A stretch of DNA of 64,000 bases from Megalonaias nervosa (taxonomy: Eukaryota; Mollusca; Bivalvia; Unionida; Unionidae): the NCBI GenBank assembly GCA_016617855.1, contig JAECUM010004321.1, positions 1 through 64,000 on the forward strand, written 5' to 3'. Positions 12,575 to 24,900 of the stretch are shown here, one piece after another. A model generated the notes under the pieces. It saw only the letters and a list, made by a program, of their open reading frames with translations, ran no database searches and had not been told where the DNA came from. Made by a program: the position numbers and the translations under genes. How positions within the stretch are numbered: the first letter of the stretch is position 1; each line of letters opens with the position of its first letter.

Positions 12575-13014
12575 TCAAACATTACTCATTTTAATGAAAG
12601 AACTGACAACCTGAATGGAGATTTTGCCTTATATTTTAGAATTTATTTTATTGACCATGATGGATGTGTTTATTAAGCACACAGCAACTTTACAGAATAA
12701 TGTCATGACAAAGGAGTGATTGAATATACACATAATATAATCACAAGGAAACTTAAGAACAGACAAATACAGGCAGTTGTTGCTCTTGAATCTGTAGATT
12801 ATTTTGAATCTTACAGTGTCTGTTTTAATAGTTGGTGAAAATGGATGTCAGTTTTTTATTAAAGATATTATTTTTGTATTGTTATGAAAATTTTTCTTAT
12901 TGATGGATGCATGTACCTTCAAAAAATATAAGCTGTTTGTTGCTGAGTATGATACAATTTTTCCTTTGTGAATAATTCAGTGGTACATACATTGTCACAT
13001 ATATCACTTGATTA

Positions 13015-13315
13015 GAATGAGTGGCTTTTGAATTAGTGATGAGACGCAGATTGAGACAGTTTTGGATTTGTGATGAGATGAAGACTGTATGGATTTTAGA
13101 TTAGCGAGAAGACAGTATGTTTATAATTAGTAATGAGACACAGACTGTGACTTTTGGATTAGTTGATGAGACACAGACTGTGTGGGTTTTAAATTAGTGA
13201 TAAAACACTGAGTGTCTTTTGGATTAGTAATGAGAAACAGACTAATTGAGTTTTAGATTAGTGAGAATACTGACTGCTTGGGTTTTGGATTAGTGATGAG
13301 ACAGCGAGATATTTG
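13015..13315 (+). repeat. minisatellite, about 40-bp unit, block 1
   Basis: Degenerate units of the form GACTGAGTGGGTTTTGGATT followed by AGTGATGAGACACA repeat about seven or eight times. Unit length varies by a few bases. Confidence 0.75.
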
Positions 13316-13402
13316 GTATGCATATAGTATATATTTACAGATTCTGCAATGAAATTGTTCCGACTACAACATTCACAAGTCTGACACCCATAGCTAATTA
13401 AG

Positions 13403-13497
13403 CTGGGTCAGGTTGGATAATCCACATGTTCTGTTCTCTCCATGGCTTGTAGGATGTATCCATTAAATTTTCAGGAACCACTAATCTCATTTTGTTT
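13403..13497 (+). repeat. direct repeat, right copy (partner at 12478-12574)
   Basis: Matches the 12478 copy from CTGGGTCAGGTTGGATAATC through CTAATCTCATTTTGTT. Its position between the two minisatellite blocks suggests the whole unit (flank plus minisatellite) is part of one larger repeat family. Confidence 0.7.
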
Positions 13498-13699
13498 AAC
13501 TTGGCATTGTATTAAATGTCATAATGGGATTCACTATTTTAATCAGCTGAAATTTTGGCTTAACATACAAATTGCTGATGCTGCCTTTTGGCTTATGAGA
13601 CAAGTGTCAGAAGTCTCACCCACCCACTTGCCTTATAGATGCATTCATGCCACATATATTTTGTATTATTCATCATATTAAGATGTCAAAAATTACTCA

Positions 13700-13910
13700 T
13701 TGGGCTTTGGATTAGCAATGAAACAGACTGAGTGGGTGTTGGTTTAGTGATGTGACACATATTGAGTGGCTTTTGGATTAGTGATGAGACAAGACTGAAT
13801 GGGTTGTAGATTAGCAAGAAGACAGACTGAATGGGTTTTAGATCAGCAAGAAAATAGACTGAGTGGATTTTTGATTAGTGATGAAACACATACTGAGTTG
13901 GTTTTGGCCA
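13700..13910 (+). repeat. minisatellite, about 40-bp unit, block 2
   Basis: Same unit as the block at 13015-13315 (ACTGAGTGG..TTTTGGATTAGTGATGAGAC), about five copies, including GATTAGCAAGAAGACAGACT variants. Confidence 0.75.
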
Positions 13911-14235
13911 TAAAGTCACACCCTCAGTTGCTTAGCTAGGCCAACATGACTGGTTTCAGTCACTATAACTGACTGCTAGAAGATTTGTGTCATGAAGAAG
14001 ACTTGACAAGACCTCAATGGAATATATCTGTAGCACTCTGTATCCACATACATGGCAGAACCCATGGACAAAACACAAGGTAAGTGAAAACACCTACCAC
14101 TTTCCTTGCACATGTTGTAGTTTGTTGGTCAACCAAGTGAGTAAATCTATGTCAAAATCATCTGACAAAACTAATATACACCATTGTCTCCATCCTATAT
14201 TTACATGCAGTACTACAATACAGTGGTAACATTGC

Positions 14236-15119
14236 TGTTACATATATGTAACTTAATTATTTGTTTGTTAGTTTTAAATTTTTTTATTTTATTTTTATTG
14301 CATTACATGTTACTGTAATGATAATTTTGTCAACAGGATTGGATTTTTTTTTATAAATTCAGTTCAGTTCTGACTGTTTTTCTTATTCTCACAGTAAACA
14401 AGTCATGATTGCAACGTTGTATTTTTAGCTGACCTAGTTCCCGACCTTGCTTCAGAACTTGTAAACAACTTTTTCTGTTTCCTTTTTTTTAATTCATTCT
14501 CACCTATTCCAGTCAAGGTCATATCTGCCATACGTGATAATTGACATATAATGTTTCTGCGCCGCGGCAAAGGAAGTGATCACGTGACCCATCACGAGTG
14601 TCAAAACTACGTATCGGTTGGGCTTATTAACCCCTGTAGATTTAATTCAGTCACATTCACACCGTCAGAGCTCTAAGGTGTTTTTATTGTTGCCAATTTT
14701 GAATTGAGTTTTTATTTAAAATAATTTTTTTTTTTCCCCGGAGACTTTATCTAGAATCATTCGAATTCTTGGACAAAGACATTTATTGTAAATTATTCGG
14801 AATTTTAAAGCCGGATTATTATTCTCGGAATCAAAAAGGAACTGTTGACACGTCAAAACAAAAGAGATTATAGAAGACGTCATCGCCTTCCATCTTGGGA
14901 CTTCATCGGGATTCGAACTTTGATTCATTTAGAAGTTTTTAGTGATAGGACTTGTATTTTTAAATTCTAGGATTAATTTTTGGATTAGAGTCACAGACCG
15001 TAAGTTCTTTTTTCATATTTTTACCTTGTTTTCAAGGGAAATAAATTATTGTTAAATTTACCATGCTTGTTGGCTTCACTCTTTTCTTTGTTACTTTGTA
15101 CGAGCCTAGACACGTAACA
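14236..15119 (+). mobile_element. solo LTR, family A copy 3
   Basis: An 884-bp element starts TGTTACATATATG and ends GACACGTAACA. It contains GACGTCATCGCCTTCCATCT, shared nearly exactly with the copy at 59743, and the GGGAAATAAATTATT segment. Flanks TTGC/GTGC are an imperfect 4-bp duplication. Confidence 0.82.
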
Positions 15120-15539
15120 GTGCATACAATTCCATGACAGTATATTACTGTTGTAAAACTGGATCACAAATTATCATTCTATTTCATCACTCGTTTCGAA
15201 TTTAAAGATTGTGATTTGCTTATGGTCATGAAAGGTTTTAAAAAATAAAATTATTGTATGTTTGCTCTTATTTTGTCTTTTAATTATTTATTGCATATCT
15301 GGTTTATTGCATATCTTCCTCGCTTTTCTATCACTCACTCCCGTAATGTATTCATTTTCATTAATCATTACAAGATAATACAAGAGTTAGAGTTAGTGTA
15401 CAAAACTAAAATTAGATACCTTTCTGTAGCAAAGTAAGTTTTTTGACTCCTAAGCTTTCAACCTTATCACAAGGATTCAGCAGAGGAATCATGTCTGGAC
15501 AGAAATCACATGTTCAACTAAATGTTGATCATGTGAAAA

Positions 15540-16022
15540 AATCCTGAACAACGCTTGGATTTCCAATCTGGAATCACGTTTCAACATTGGCTTCTCCTCC
15601 TCCGTGATTTCAGTAATTTCCATTATTTTTCTCTTTAGGGTATTATTCTCTCTACCAAGTACTTTGATGTTATCCCAAGAAAATACATGCCCTGTTTCCT
15701 TGCAATGTTCACCAACTGCTGTCAGGGATTCTCTGTTGGTGCATAAGTGTTCTTTAACTCTTGTTTCAAGGCTTTCAGCGGTCCCCCCCCCCCATGTAGT
15801 CTTTGCCAGTCTTTTCCATAAATATCACACTGGATCACTTTTAATTGAGCACTTTTTAATCAAAGCAGTGTGGTATGTACCAGGATTGAAAAGATGGTAT
15901 TATAAGGTTTGTGGATAACATTAGCTCCATGCTTTCTGAAGATTTTTTGAAGTCTTTCAGAGAATCCACCAATATATGGTAAGCGGACAGTTAACACATC
16001 TTTCTCTTGTCCCTTTGATACT
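15540..16022 (-). pseudogene. Penelope-like retroelement remnant (RT C-terminus and GIY-YIG-like end)
   Basis: On the minus strand, 16022-15860 reads LPYIGGFSERLQKIFRKHG and KPYNTIF, the pattern of the reverse-transcriptase 3' part of Penelope-like elements. It is followed in shifted frames by a CDIYGKDW / SLETRVKEH / LTAVGEHCKETGH / FSWDNIKVLGRE series (about 15830-15650). That series fits the Arg-x-x-EH and GH..DW.. pattern of the GIY-YIG-type endonuclease module these elements carry at their C-terminus. A C run at 15783-15793 and several frame changes break it. The plus-strand ORF at 15604-15918 is the antisense shadow. The first 5' part of the element was not found. A different GIY-YIG-bearing retroelement remains possible. 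Confidence 0.55.
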
Positions 16023-16771
16023 TAATTATATGCTCATGTCTTGGACAGGTTTTCAATTCATCTGAGACAAAAACCTTTACTAATCCAGGTGACTGGGCAC
16101 GATTTAATCTAACAGTTTAAAAGGTTTATCAACTCAAGATGTTAATCAAAATGTGAATGCTGTTATAGTCAACACTGTTCCTTTATGACCAGAAGCAGAA
16201 GACTTCATGAACTGATTTAGTTGGTAAGCAGAAAACCATTAGAAAAAGAACGAGACAATGAAAATAGGAGTAAGATGGATACATCACCACACCACAAAAT
16301 GCTTTGTTTAAATGTTGAAGATTCAACCAGAGAAGGCAAGAAGAGTACAGGCCCACTGACCTGTTCATTACTGATATTTTGTAAATATTGGAGAATTGTA
16401 TCATTAAAAATGTCATAATCAGGACTGGCATATCTATTTCAGGAATCTGAAATCAGAATTAATGATATAGTATGCTTGCTCGTAAATCCTGAATGTCTTT
16501 AGAAGTGGGATTGAGCTTGCTTCATTGCAATTCAACTGTGTTGTACATCTGTAGACATTACCACATCATGGCCATCAATCCTACCATTCATTGTTGACGA
16601 AAGTGCAGTAGACATCATATGGAGAGAGAATGTACGTTGGGCAGATACGAGATATTTCTAATTGCCCAGAACAGTACTAAAGTGAAAAGAAAATGAGTAT
16701 TATTATTGCACAATGCAGGGGAAGAAATGAACGAAATTCAGAAATATCCGGAAAATACAGTTGAAAACTTT

Positions 16772-16776
<5 letters not shown>
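16023..16776. other. no gene seen
   Basis: Could include more of the retroelement read on the minus strand, but no motif was recognised. ORFs 16183-16431 (-) and 16221-16418 (+) mirror each other and neither looks coding. Confidence 0.4.

Positions 16777-16828
<52 letters not shown>
16777..16828. repeat. (TA)n microsatellite
   Basis: About 26 uninterrupted TA dinucleotides. Confidence 0.95.
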
Positions 16829-16832
<4 letters not shown>

Positions 16833-17124
16833 GTATTATGTCTTTGACCTTTGTCCATAATTGAGGGTAGAATACTGGCCTAGCTGACTGTTGTCTCCTT
16901 TTTATGAGGCGTGCTTGCATTTGAGCTTTCGAGTTCAAGACCTAGCCATGATTATGACTTTAGGAGATTCTGGAAGCGAACTTGTTTGCATTTTGGTGTA
17001 ATTTTCCACCAAGATGATTGAGAGTTTCTTGAGAAAATTCTTTTGTGGCATAGGTTAAGTACTGATATATATAAAAGGTTGTTGTTTGTTTTTGTTTTGT
17101 TTTTTTAAAGTTTTCATTCCTATT

Positions 17125-17497
17125 TTAATATCAGTTGGTAATCATTCATTGTTGTGTTCAGTTATAATTTGAGAGGAATCATTTTAAATTATTCATTGGA
17201 ATTACAAAGTACCCATTAACATCTTGGACTACAACTCTGCTTTAGAATTGTCATTGTGATACATAAAGACTATTGGTACATCAGCACTTTGAAGATTATT
17301 GGAATTCATTCGGAAAATATTATGCATTTGGACTTGTGATAGAGCATTTAGGATTATCTGGGATTTAATTTACAGTATAGTGTATGTTCCTCTTAAATTT
17401 TCACTTTATAACTCCGATAATTGAGTTATTTGTTGATTTACTAAACTTGATGGTTTTACTTCTTTCTTGTACTTAGTTTAAGACCATAGAGTTGTAA
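17125..17497 (+). mobile_element. partial LTR, family B copy 1
   Basis: From GTGTTCAGTTATAATTTGAG to the end TTAGTTTAAGACCATAGAGT this matches the 3' two thirds of the LTR at 19232-20051, including TTTGGACTTGTGATA and GGGATTTAATT. The 5' part is missing or unrecognisable. Confidence 0.65.
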
Positions 17498-17944
17498 GTC
17501 TATACATCGGTCATGGTTGATTTTATGGTATTCTTTATACAACCCCTGCCCAAACACACATGGTATGAAATACAAATTCGAGCAGTCAAGAAAGGCATTT
17601 GGTGCAAACATCAACACCTAGAAGATGGCACAATACTAGGTAAACAATAATTGTGAATTTGCTAACATGGACAACGAAATTATGTAATTGATATTCTAAA
17701 GCCTCTGTTCACTTATCTAAGACATTGAGCTGTAAGTAGTGAAATGGGTCTTGCAAAACTGCTGCTACTTCCACATTAACTAAAAACTGCTGATTACCAA
17801 GGTGGATACGATAAAGCTACGACAACATACAGACTGAAAAGACAAAAATGTCTGAAATATTTGGGAAAATCTAAGGAAAAGCTAATAAGAAAATTATCGA
17901 GAAAAAATATCCAGTGAATAAACTGGAGGCAACTATATAAAGAT

Positions 17945-18130
17945 GAATGCCTGTTTGCGTGGGTTCGAGTCTCCAGCTCGGCCAATGTAGGTATGTGGAA
18001 AAGCTTGCCAGTAGCTTCGAGTAGGTCGGTGGTTCTTACTGGGGTTTTCACTTGATCTGCCTCAAGTTATACTGTCCGCCATATATAGCCTATCTTGTGC
18101 TGAGAAATAACGTCAAGCACGAAACGGGTA
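17945..18130 (+). mobile_element. 5'-truncated SINE (same family as 28665-28930)
   Basis: Begins within the tRNA-related head (GCGTGGGTTCGAGTCTCCAG is box B and its flank) and continues through AGCTTGCCAGTAGCTTCGAG, GTCGGTGGTTCTTACTGGGG, CCGCCATATATAGCCTATC and GTGCTGAGAAATAACGTCA. All of these are matched in order by the intact copy at 28665. Confidence 0.75.
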
Positions 18131-18484
18131 ACAATATATTACATTATTTTGGAACTATGAGTTTTTCACTTAACTGTAAGCAGGCATCATGGATTAAAGA
18201 GTCGTCACATCCTGCATTCTCATGAAAAAGTGCTTGCTTTAGTTGCAGAAATCCACACTGCACATTCCAGATCTGCATTGTTTTGTTGTTTTGTAGATAA
18301 AGAATAATTTCTCAAGCATTACATTTTACCTCTCACAGAAATGCCAGTATTGTTTCAAATATCATAGACGAGTTTATGCAGAATTTTAAATATGAAAAAC
18401 TGGGTTATGATGTAAATGATCTGGATAAAACCCCTGAAAATGTCTAAAAATATGCCGATTGATTTTTAAGTGGATTTTTATTTT

Positions 18485-18530
<46 letters not shown>
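18485..18530. repeat. (CT)n microsatellite
   Basis: About 23 CT dinucleotides in an uninterrupted run. Confidence 0.95.
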
Positions 18531-18535
<5 letters not shown>

Positions 18536-18845
18536 GTGCACAAAAATGATCGTATTAGTTACTGTCTATTTATTAGTCGGCCGTACTAACTTCTGCAAAT
18601 AATATTTGCGCGGCAATTGTATAACCAAATGTAGCAAGGACAATCCTTACTGCGACCGATTATAACGTTGCGACAAGTACGAGATATTTTGAATGATCTT
18701 ACACTATTAATATCAGATCTCAGATAGCACTTATTTTGATTCTAATTTATGTATAAATATTTATTATTGCACGTTTCAGAATATAACTGATCTTTGGAAT
18801 ATTCTGTACAAACTATCTCAACTTCGTGCATCTGATCGAAGGTTG

Positions 18846-20470
18846 ATGCGCGCGCGCGCGCGTATGTGTGTGAACCATAACAATGTGGCCACTTTCTACT
18901 TACAGAGATCTAAAGCTCGTATGAACTAATTATGCTAAATAAAAAGTATTCTTCAATTCTCTTAAACAGAACAAGCGATAAATACAGTCACAGATATTTC
19001 TCCTTTATATATGTGATCGACCTTATAAAGAAACGGATTTCTATGAAAAGTCCTTCAAACCTATTTCTTGTACATGAGAGAATAAATAATTTCTTCATTT
19101 TCTTTTCACTGAAATAAATAATTTGCTAAAATAAATAATCTTGAGATGACGTTTGCTGTGACTGATACTGTAATGTTAACCGGTAGATTTTTTTTTTTAT
19201 TAGACCCATATAACAGGTGAATACGTTGAAATGTTATGTATATCAATATTGTTTAGTTTTTTCATGAGTGTAGATTGTAATGGTGATTTTTTAAAACAAT
19301 ATATTACGTAGCTAATTTTTGTCTATGATTGTAGATTATATTTTAAGATTAGTATCACTTGTTGGTAAACAATGTTTACTTGGATTTGAGTTCAGAACTT
19401 TGGTTGTCCCCTTGGAAATTCCTGGTTTACCTAATGTTTGTCGTGATCTTTACTAAATTTAAGTAAAGACTTGACCTTGTTTACAACTTAGAATGTTCTG
19501 GAAATGAGCTTTTGACCCTTACCCTGGTCCTCTTATTGCATCTTATGTTTCTGTATAAAATTTGTTTACGTTAGAATTATTCATCACATATCTTAACATT
19601 AGTCTTTGCGGAATCAATTTAAGTTGTGTTCAGTTATAATTTGAGATGATTTTTTTATTTAAATTATTCATTGGAATTGCAATGTTTTCATTAACTTTGG
19701 GACTAATCACTATTTTGGAATCATTGTGAATTCATTCAAGGAGATTCTGGATTATATTATTGTGACACACCAAGACTGTTTACACATTAGCACATTTAAG
19801 CCTACTGACACTTCAGCACATTCAAGATTTGAATTTATTCGTAATACCACTGGAATTCATTCGGAACAAACTACACTTTTGGACTTGTGATAAAACTTTT
19901 AGGACTATTTGGGATTTAATTCGCAATACTGTAAGTTCCTTTTAAATTTTCACCTTGTGTTCTAGGGAAATAAATTATTTGTTGAAGTTTACAAAACGTG
20001 TTTGTTTACGCTATTTTCTGTTACTTAGTTTAAGACCACAAAGTAGTAACAGGTGCTTTTGTAAATTTTACACACGTTTCGTTTCTTTCGAGATGTTGAA
20101 AGTTTATTGTCAGTGGTATATTTATCTATTCTGTGAGTAGCATTACACTATTGCATAATGATCCATTTATGAGCTAACTGGAATCACATTATCAATGTAT
20201 GATGGATGCATCTTCTTGCGAACATTGTATACCTGCATGAAATAACATTAAATAATTGCCAATCTATGGAGTTACTTTATCAGTTCAAGTCATATTGCAT
20301 TATTGGGGTGAAATTTATAACATTTTCGTTGTAATTCTGTTACATCATGTTATATTTTATTACATTACAAAATTTATTACATTGTCTGTTAAATTTTACT
20401 ACAGGATTCGGTTAGTATTATATTGTTGTTTAAATATGCATTCCGCGTTGAATGTGTTGCACCAACACTG
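18846..20470 (+). repeat. duplicated segment, copy 1 (carries an LTR insertion)
   Basis: 18846-19231 plus 20052-20470 align in order with 24064-24900. Shared landmarks include the CGCG-rich start, TCTCCTTTATATATGTGATC, CTGATACTGTAATGTTAACC, GCTTTTGTAAATTTTACAC, AGTAGCATTACACTATTGCA and CATATTGCATTAT. The match is interrupted here by the LTR at 19232-20051, which the other copy lacks. It may be a non-coding transposon; no ends could be defined. Confidence 0.7.
19232..20051 (+). mobile_element. solo LTR, family B copy 2
   Basis: An 820-bp element starts TGTTATGTATATC and ends AGTTTAAGACCACAAAGTAG followed by TAACA. It has the family GGGAAATAAATTATTTG segment. The start TGTTATGTATAT is shared with the copy at 47837. 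The left boundary is fixed independently by the uninterrupted sister sequence near 24505, where the flanks are continuous. Confidence 0.8.
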
Positions 20471-20950
20471 ACTCAGCTAAGAAGAGAAAAATCTCAAATG
20501 TTATTCAACAAAGACGCATTTGCTGCATGGAAGTTCTTGGGCGAAACCGAGAACAATCGTTTCCGACACCATTAAATGGCGCAATAAGGATAGTTCTATG
20601 TGAACGTAGTGCAAGGCCCCAGAAGGCACAATTGCAGGAGACTTAAACAGTCCCCAGGTAATTTTTTTATTTTTTTTATAATGATTTTACTGCAATCATA
20701 CCAACAAAAAAGAGTAATTAGTTAGAAGTACGTGTGTGTGTTGTACCTGAAGAAGGCCGGTTTGTCGAGCAAATATACTTCACGGTCACATTATTAATTT
20801 TATGAGATTGTTTCTCTCATAAACTCTTAGCAATGCTCTATTCCATGGCCAGAAGGAAAGAAAGAGAGGAGTTCAGGCTCTCTTAAAGGAGGTGTCACTC
20901 ATAACGGTGTAGATACGGCTACATCTGGGGAATATGGCAAGCGGAGGTAA

Positions 20951-21582
20951 CGGGATGCTGTAATGATATAAGCCTCTTTCGACGAAATGGACTAATATTA
21001 TTGAAATACACAACATACAAAATTACATTCCAATATCAATCTACATAAGTTTAAATTACGGATATAAGAGATACATATAAAACTACGATATTCCTTCACT
21101 TTCCAACATCATATATTTGTATAATTTCTGCCTTTTAGAATATAATACAGATAATCAAATATCGAAGAAATTTACGATAGCTAAAGAATCTAAAATTCAA
21201 TATTTCAGACTAATACTGCAATCATTTAGTAGAAATATATTTTACTGAATTTAATATAAAATATCAAAATATTAAACTCTATTATTTAAAGAGTATTTTA
21301 CTGAGTATGAAGTTGGTAGCGAACGTCGCCTTTTGCAATAATCACTAATATAATTACAAGTAAATATAAGTTCTTCAAACAATTAAACTTTCCAATACAT
21401 TATATTAAATAATAGTAAAGAAATATTAAAATAATCCAATGTTGCAAATGTACCGATCTTAGATTGAACTCTTACTTTAACAACATCAAAAATCCCTATA
21501 CAGTATAGAAAATTGTACGCAGACGGTAGCTTACCTGTAATGATACAAGCCTCTTTGAGTTGCGATGAAACGGACTAATTGT
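20951..21582. repeat. pair of about 45-bp direct repeats 585 bp apart
   Basis: CTGTAATGATATAAGCCTCT..ACGAAATGGACTAAT at 20951-20994 recurs as CTGTAATGATACAAGCCTCT..ATGAAACGGACTAAT at about 21536-21582. The space between is AT-rich and non-coding. It could be the remains of an LTR or tandem element; I cannot identify it. Confidence 0.55.
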
Positions 21583-21964
21583 GCCAAGCAAATCTCGCTT
21601 CTTATTCAGTTTCCTAGGACGCGGCCAAATATGGTCATACGTTTTAGTTCTTGAGTTTCGCTAGAATCTCAAAGTGAGGCTTCTCGTTTCTTACCGACTA
21701 CCGTCTGGATCTATATACGTCATCAGACAGATTTTTCCATGAACACGTGAAACCTTAGTGATACACTTGACGCAGAGGAATTGCTTATTCAACACTATTG
21801 CTGCAGAGTTCTAAATTTGCCAACTTAAGTATATTACAATGTGTAGGATTTCACATAGAAAAGCACAATCTATATTGAAATAGTACACATTTATATTACA
21901 AGAATTAAAAATTGTTTTTAATACAATTTACTGAAAAATTATATCCTAACATTAATATAAAAAC

Positions 21965-22300
21965 TATGTTGGACCCTCAAATTTACCGACGCAAACACAT
22001 ATGAAATAGGAACAGCTGCTGCAAGATTAAATCATTAAATATTGTGTTACTAACAAAATATAAACGCGTTTCTGTGGTTGTAGATTTTATCTGCGGAATC
22101 ACCACCGCGTCTACTGTTGGTCTGGGTGTTTCTGGAATTGTAACCACATTAACTACCAAAGGAACGCCAGATGGATTTGTTGTCGAGGCTAAACAGATAG
22201 CAACTGGTGCCACACGCGGCGCTGGTAAATAATTTCGTTACAGCTGCATTCGCGAATACATGTATTTTCATAACTTCTCACGGCGGCAGAAAATAGTCTC
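21965..22300 (+). pseudogene. remnant of Polinton-type two-helix membrane protein
   Basis: Reading 21965 onward gives an initial MLDPQIYRRKH, broken by a TGA, then in the ORF at 22044-22232 KYKRVSVVVDF, GITTASTVGLGVSGI and ATGATRGAGK, followed in another frame by IISLQLHSRIHVF. The same order of motifs (MDPQYYRRKK..., KYNSIYTVVD, a Gly/Ala-rich hydrophobic segment, GAAK-II-LNSRVHVY) is present at 59560-60826. The relationship is therefore seen inside this window. Such small membrane/coiled-coil proteins are common passengers of Polinton-like elements. It is truncated and frameshifted. No TIR or other Polinton gene was recognised nearby. Confidence 0.6.
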
Positions 22301-24028
22301 GGCACAATTACCAAGCTGCACTCGATGGCTATTTAGGATAAATAGAGTATCGTGCGTGAGTTCGAAATGTCGCTGGTCGAAATGTAAAACCACCGTCGAC
22401 TCCGCGCACAGTTACGGAAGCGAGGCGATAGCGACCCAAAATATGTAATTGATATACAGGCAGTGCAAATCGAGTAAATATTTACCTGTGTATATTATTC
22501 TAAATTCCAGCTGTGTAATGATCTGACTGAAGCGCCTCATGGAAGCTTCGCAAATGGGGATTATGAAGTTACACTCGCGGACATTTGTATGCAGATGTTC
22601 TCAGAGGTGAGAGTAGTATGATGACAAGGGTTTGTTCGGTTACTGACAAGCACATCACGCTGATTTAGTTTTGTATTGGGTCACCTCGTAGTAATTATGC
22701 TTGGTGGACTCACGCGCGTAAATAATACATTCGAGCGCAGTGAGAGGAAAGTCTGAGAGGTGAAGAAGATTTTGATCTAGATCAGTAACAGAAATCTCAA
22801 AACCCTATCATTATTATACTTGTTACGGTCTGCAAATTCCAACAATCGTGCAGTTAGGAATTTGTCTTATTCCGCCGCTATATTTGTGCAAATCTAGTTC
22901 AAGAATATATTTCTCCAATGGCAACGAATTACATCCGAGGCTTCTTTCTCGACTTGACGGAAAAGGCTGGTAGAATGTTCCGACTGGAATCAAACCCAGT
23001 AGCTTATCTGCTTTAAAGGAAGTCCTCTTATCGCCGGATACAGTTTTACTTTCAATCTGAACGAAGCACCACAGTTCACTAGATGCAGCTTTCCGCATGG
23101 TCAGGAGGAATCATCAAGCCCCCCCCCCCCCAAAGTTGAAAAAAAAAAAAGAAAAAAAAAAGAAAGAAAGAAAGAAAAGAACAAAAGAAAAAATGAAGGG
23201 AATCCGATTGTTTTACACCATGGGAGATAAACCATTTTACATTTGTATGCTACTCTGTTCAATTTACAGGGTATTTGATTATACATTGTTCAGTTATTAA
23301 AAGCAATGTATCTTTCTCATTACAAAAGAGAACGACAGCCCATCAAGGAAGTAATCTTCTTAAAAATGTAAAAATAGTCAAAGCCACCCGCATGCCGAAA
23401 ATGCGAATCTAATAAAGAGGACGTTCTATGGTTCTCTAATAATGTAGAACAATAGTGGGCTCATTTGTCGAATTCGTCTACTATTCCCGTTCAAACATGC
23501 ACAGAGTAAATTCGTGCTTTGTGGAGACACAACCATTAGACTGACTGAGACAATTTCTTTGAAACTAAGTAATATTATCCACTGACAGCATAGTCTTGGC
23601 TCCAGTAATTGCAATCACATACAAAGATTTAAAGTTTGTATTATTCAAAACCTGATTGTCTTCAAGGCTGGATGGGTTCTTTCCCTTTTGGTAGGTATTT
23701 ATCAATAACACATAATAGAAGGAAGTGTAAAAATAGATGGGAATTATAAGTATTAATAGAAAGCTTGTGGTTTTTCCATAAGTTTATTTTAGTCCCAATT
23801 GTACACACCGTGACCGACTATTCTTTATTCTATTTCATTGGTTTAAAATGTTGGAATTGGATTTTACCTAACATTTTCGACATCGTCGACGATATGCCTG
23901 TAAGAATGACGTAACATTTGTCTAGGTAATTTGTTGTATACTTCGACTATAAATAATGCGGTCACGCCTAACATCTAGCATTGAAATGTGTCTTTAGTAA
24001 CAAGGAAGGACAATGGATGAATAAGACC

Positions 24029-24031
<3 letters not shown>
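22301..24031. other. no confident gene; one 91-codon minus ORF
   Basis: The ORF at 22823-23098 (-) reads GDKRTSFKADKLLGLIPVG and has a plausible protein texture; it could be a scrap of the same viral relic as 21965-22300. I recognise no family and list it only as unknown. A C run (about 23119) and A-rich low-complexity DNA lie at 23119-23195. Confidence 0.35.

Positions 24032-24067
<36 letters not shown>
24032..24067. repeat. (GA)n microsatellite
   Basis: About 17 uninterrupted GA dinucleotides just before the second copy of the duplicated segment. Confidence 0.9.
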
Positions 24068-24900
24068 ACGCGCGCATGCGTGTGTTATGTGTTTGAACTA
24101 TGATAATAAATTTAAGTTCTTCTTATAAAAATCCAAAGCTCACACAAGAATAATAGATAGTTACTTATAATAAATGAAAATGTCCTTTCATCCTGCATGC
24201 ACTTGACTAACATTAATTGGAAGCAGAGCATGGTGTACGCGTTTGCCCCTTTTCACTGACAGAATCAAGTGCCTGTGTTTCATCTCCTTTATATTTGTGA
24301 TCGACCTAATAAAGAACCTAATATGTACAAAAACTCTTTCAACCATATATCGTGTAGATGAGAGAATAAGAATTTATTTCGGTTTCGTTTACATAAATAA
24401 ATAATATGCTAAAATAAGTGTTATCGTCAGATAACGTTTGTTACAACTGATACTGTAATGTCAACCGGTTGATATTTTATTAGTCCCATATAACTTGTGA
24501 ATTCTGTGAAGCTTTTGTAAATTTTACACGTTTATTTCTTTCGTAAAGTATAATGTAAATGGCATATTTATCAGTTCTGTGAATAGCATTACATTATTGC
24601 ACAATGACCCAGTTATGAGGTAAATTGTGTTCCACTTGTCAACTAATATAGCACATGGCCTAACGCTGTACTCTGTTTGAAACATCTTTAGATACTCCAT
24701 AATACATGGAATTACACTATCGGCTTAAGTCGTATTGCATTATCGCTAAGGAGTTTATTATATTTTTGTTACAATATTATTACATCATCGTTTATATTTT
24801 AGTATATTATATGAGATATTGCAGTATTTGTCCAAGTTTACTACATGTTACAGTTAGTAATTATATTATCTGTTAATTCCTATTATTGATTGTAAGATAC
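24064..24900 (+). repeat. duplicated segment, copy 2 (empty LTR site)
   Basis: Aligns with 18846-19231 plus 20052-20470. At about 24500-24520 the sequence runs straight from GTGAATTCTGTGAA into GCTTTTGTAAATTTTACAC, exactly where copy 1 is split by the LTR. About 70-75% identity by eye. Confidence 0.7.

Noticed and set aside
13015..13910. CRISPR-like array
   Set aside because: Units are contiguous and degenerate with no unique spacers of constant size, in a eukaryotic setting; it is a minisatellite.
15604..15918. 104-codon plus-strand ORF
   Set aside because: Antisense to the Penelope-like remnant; the minus strand gives recognisable motifs, the plus strand none.
20951..21582. Complete LTR retrotransposon
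   Set aside because: The 45-bp direct repeats are too short for LTRs and nothing between them codes for retroelement proteins.
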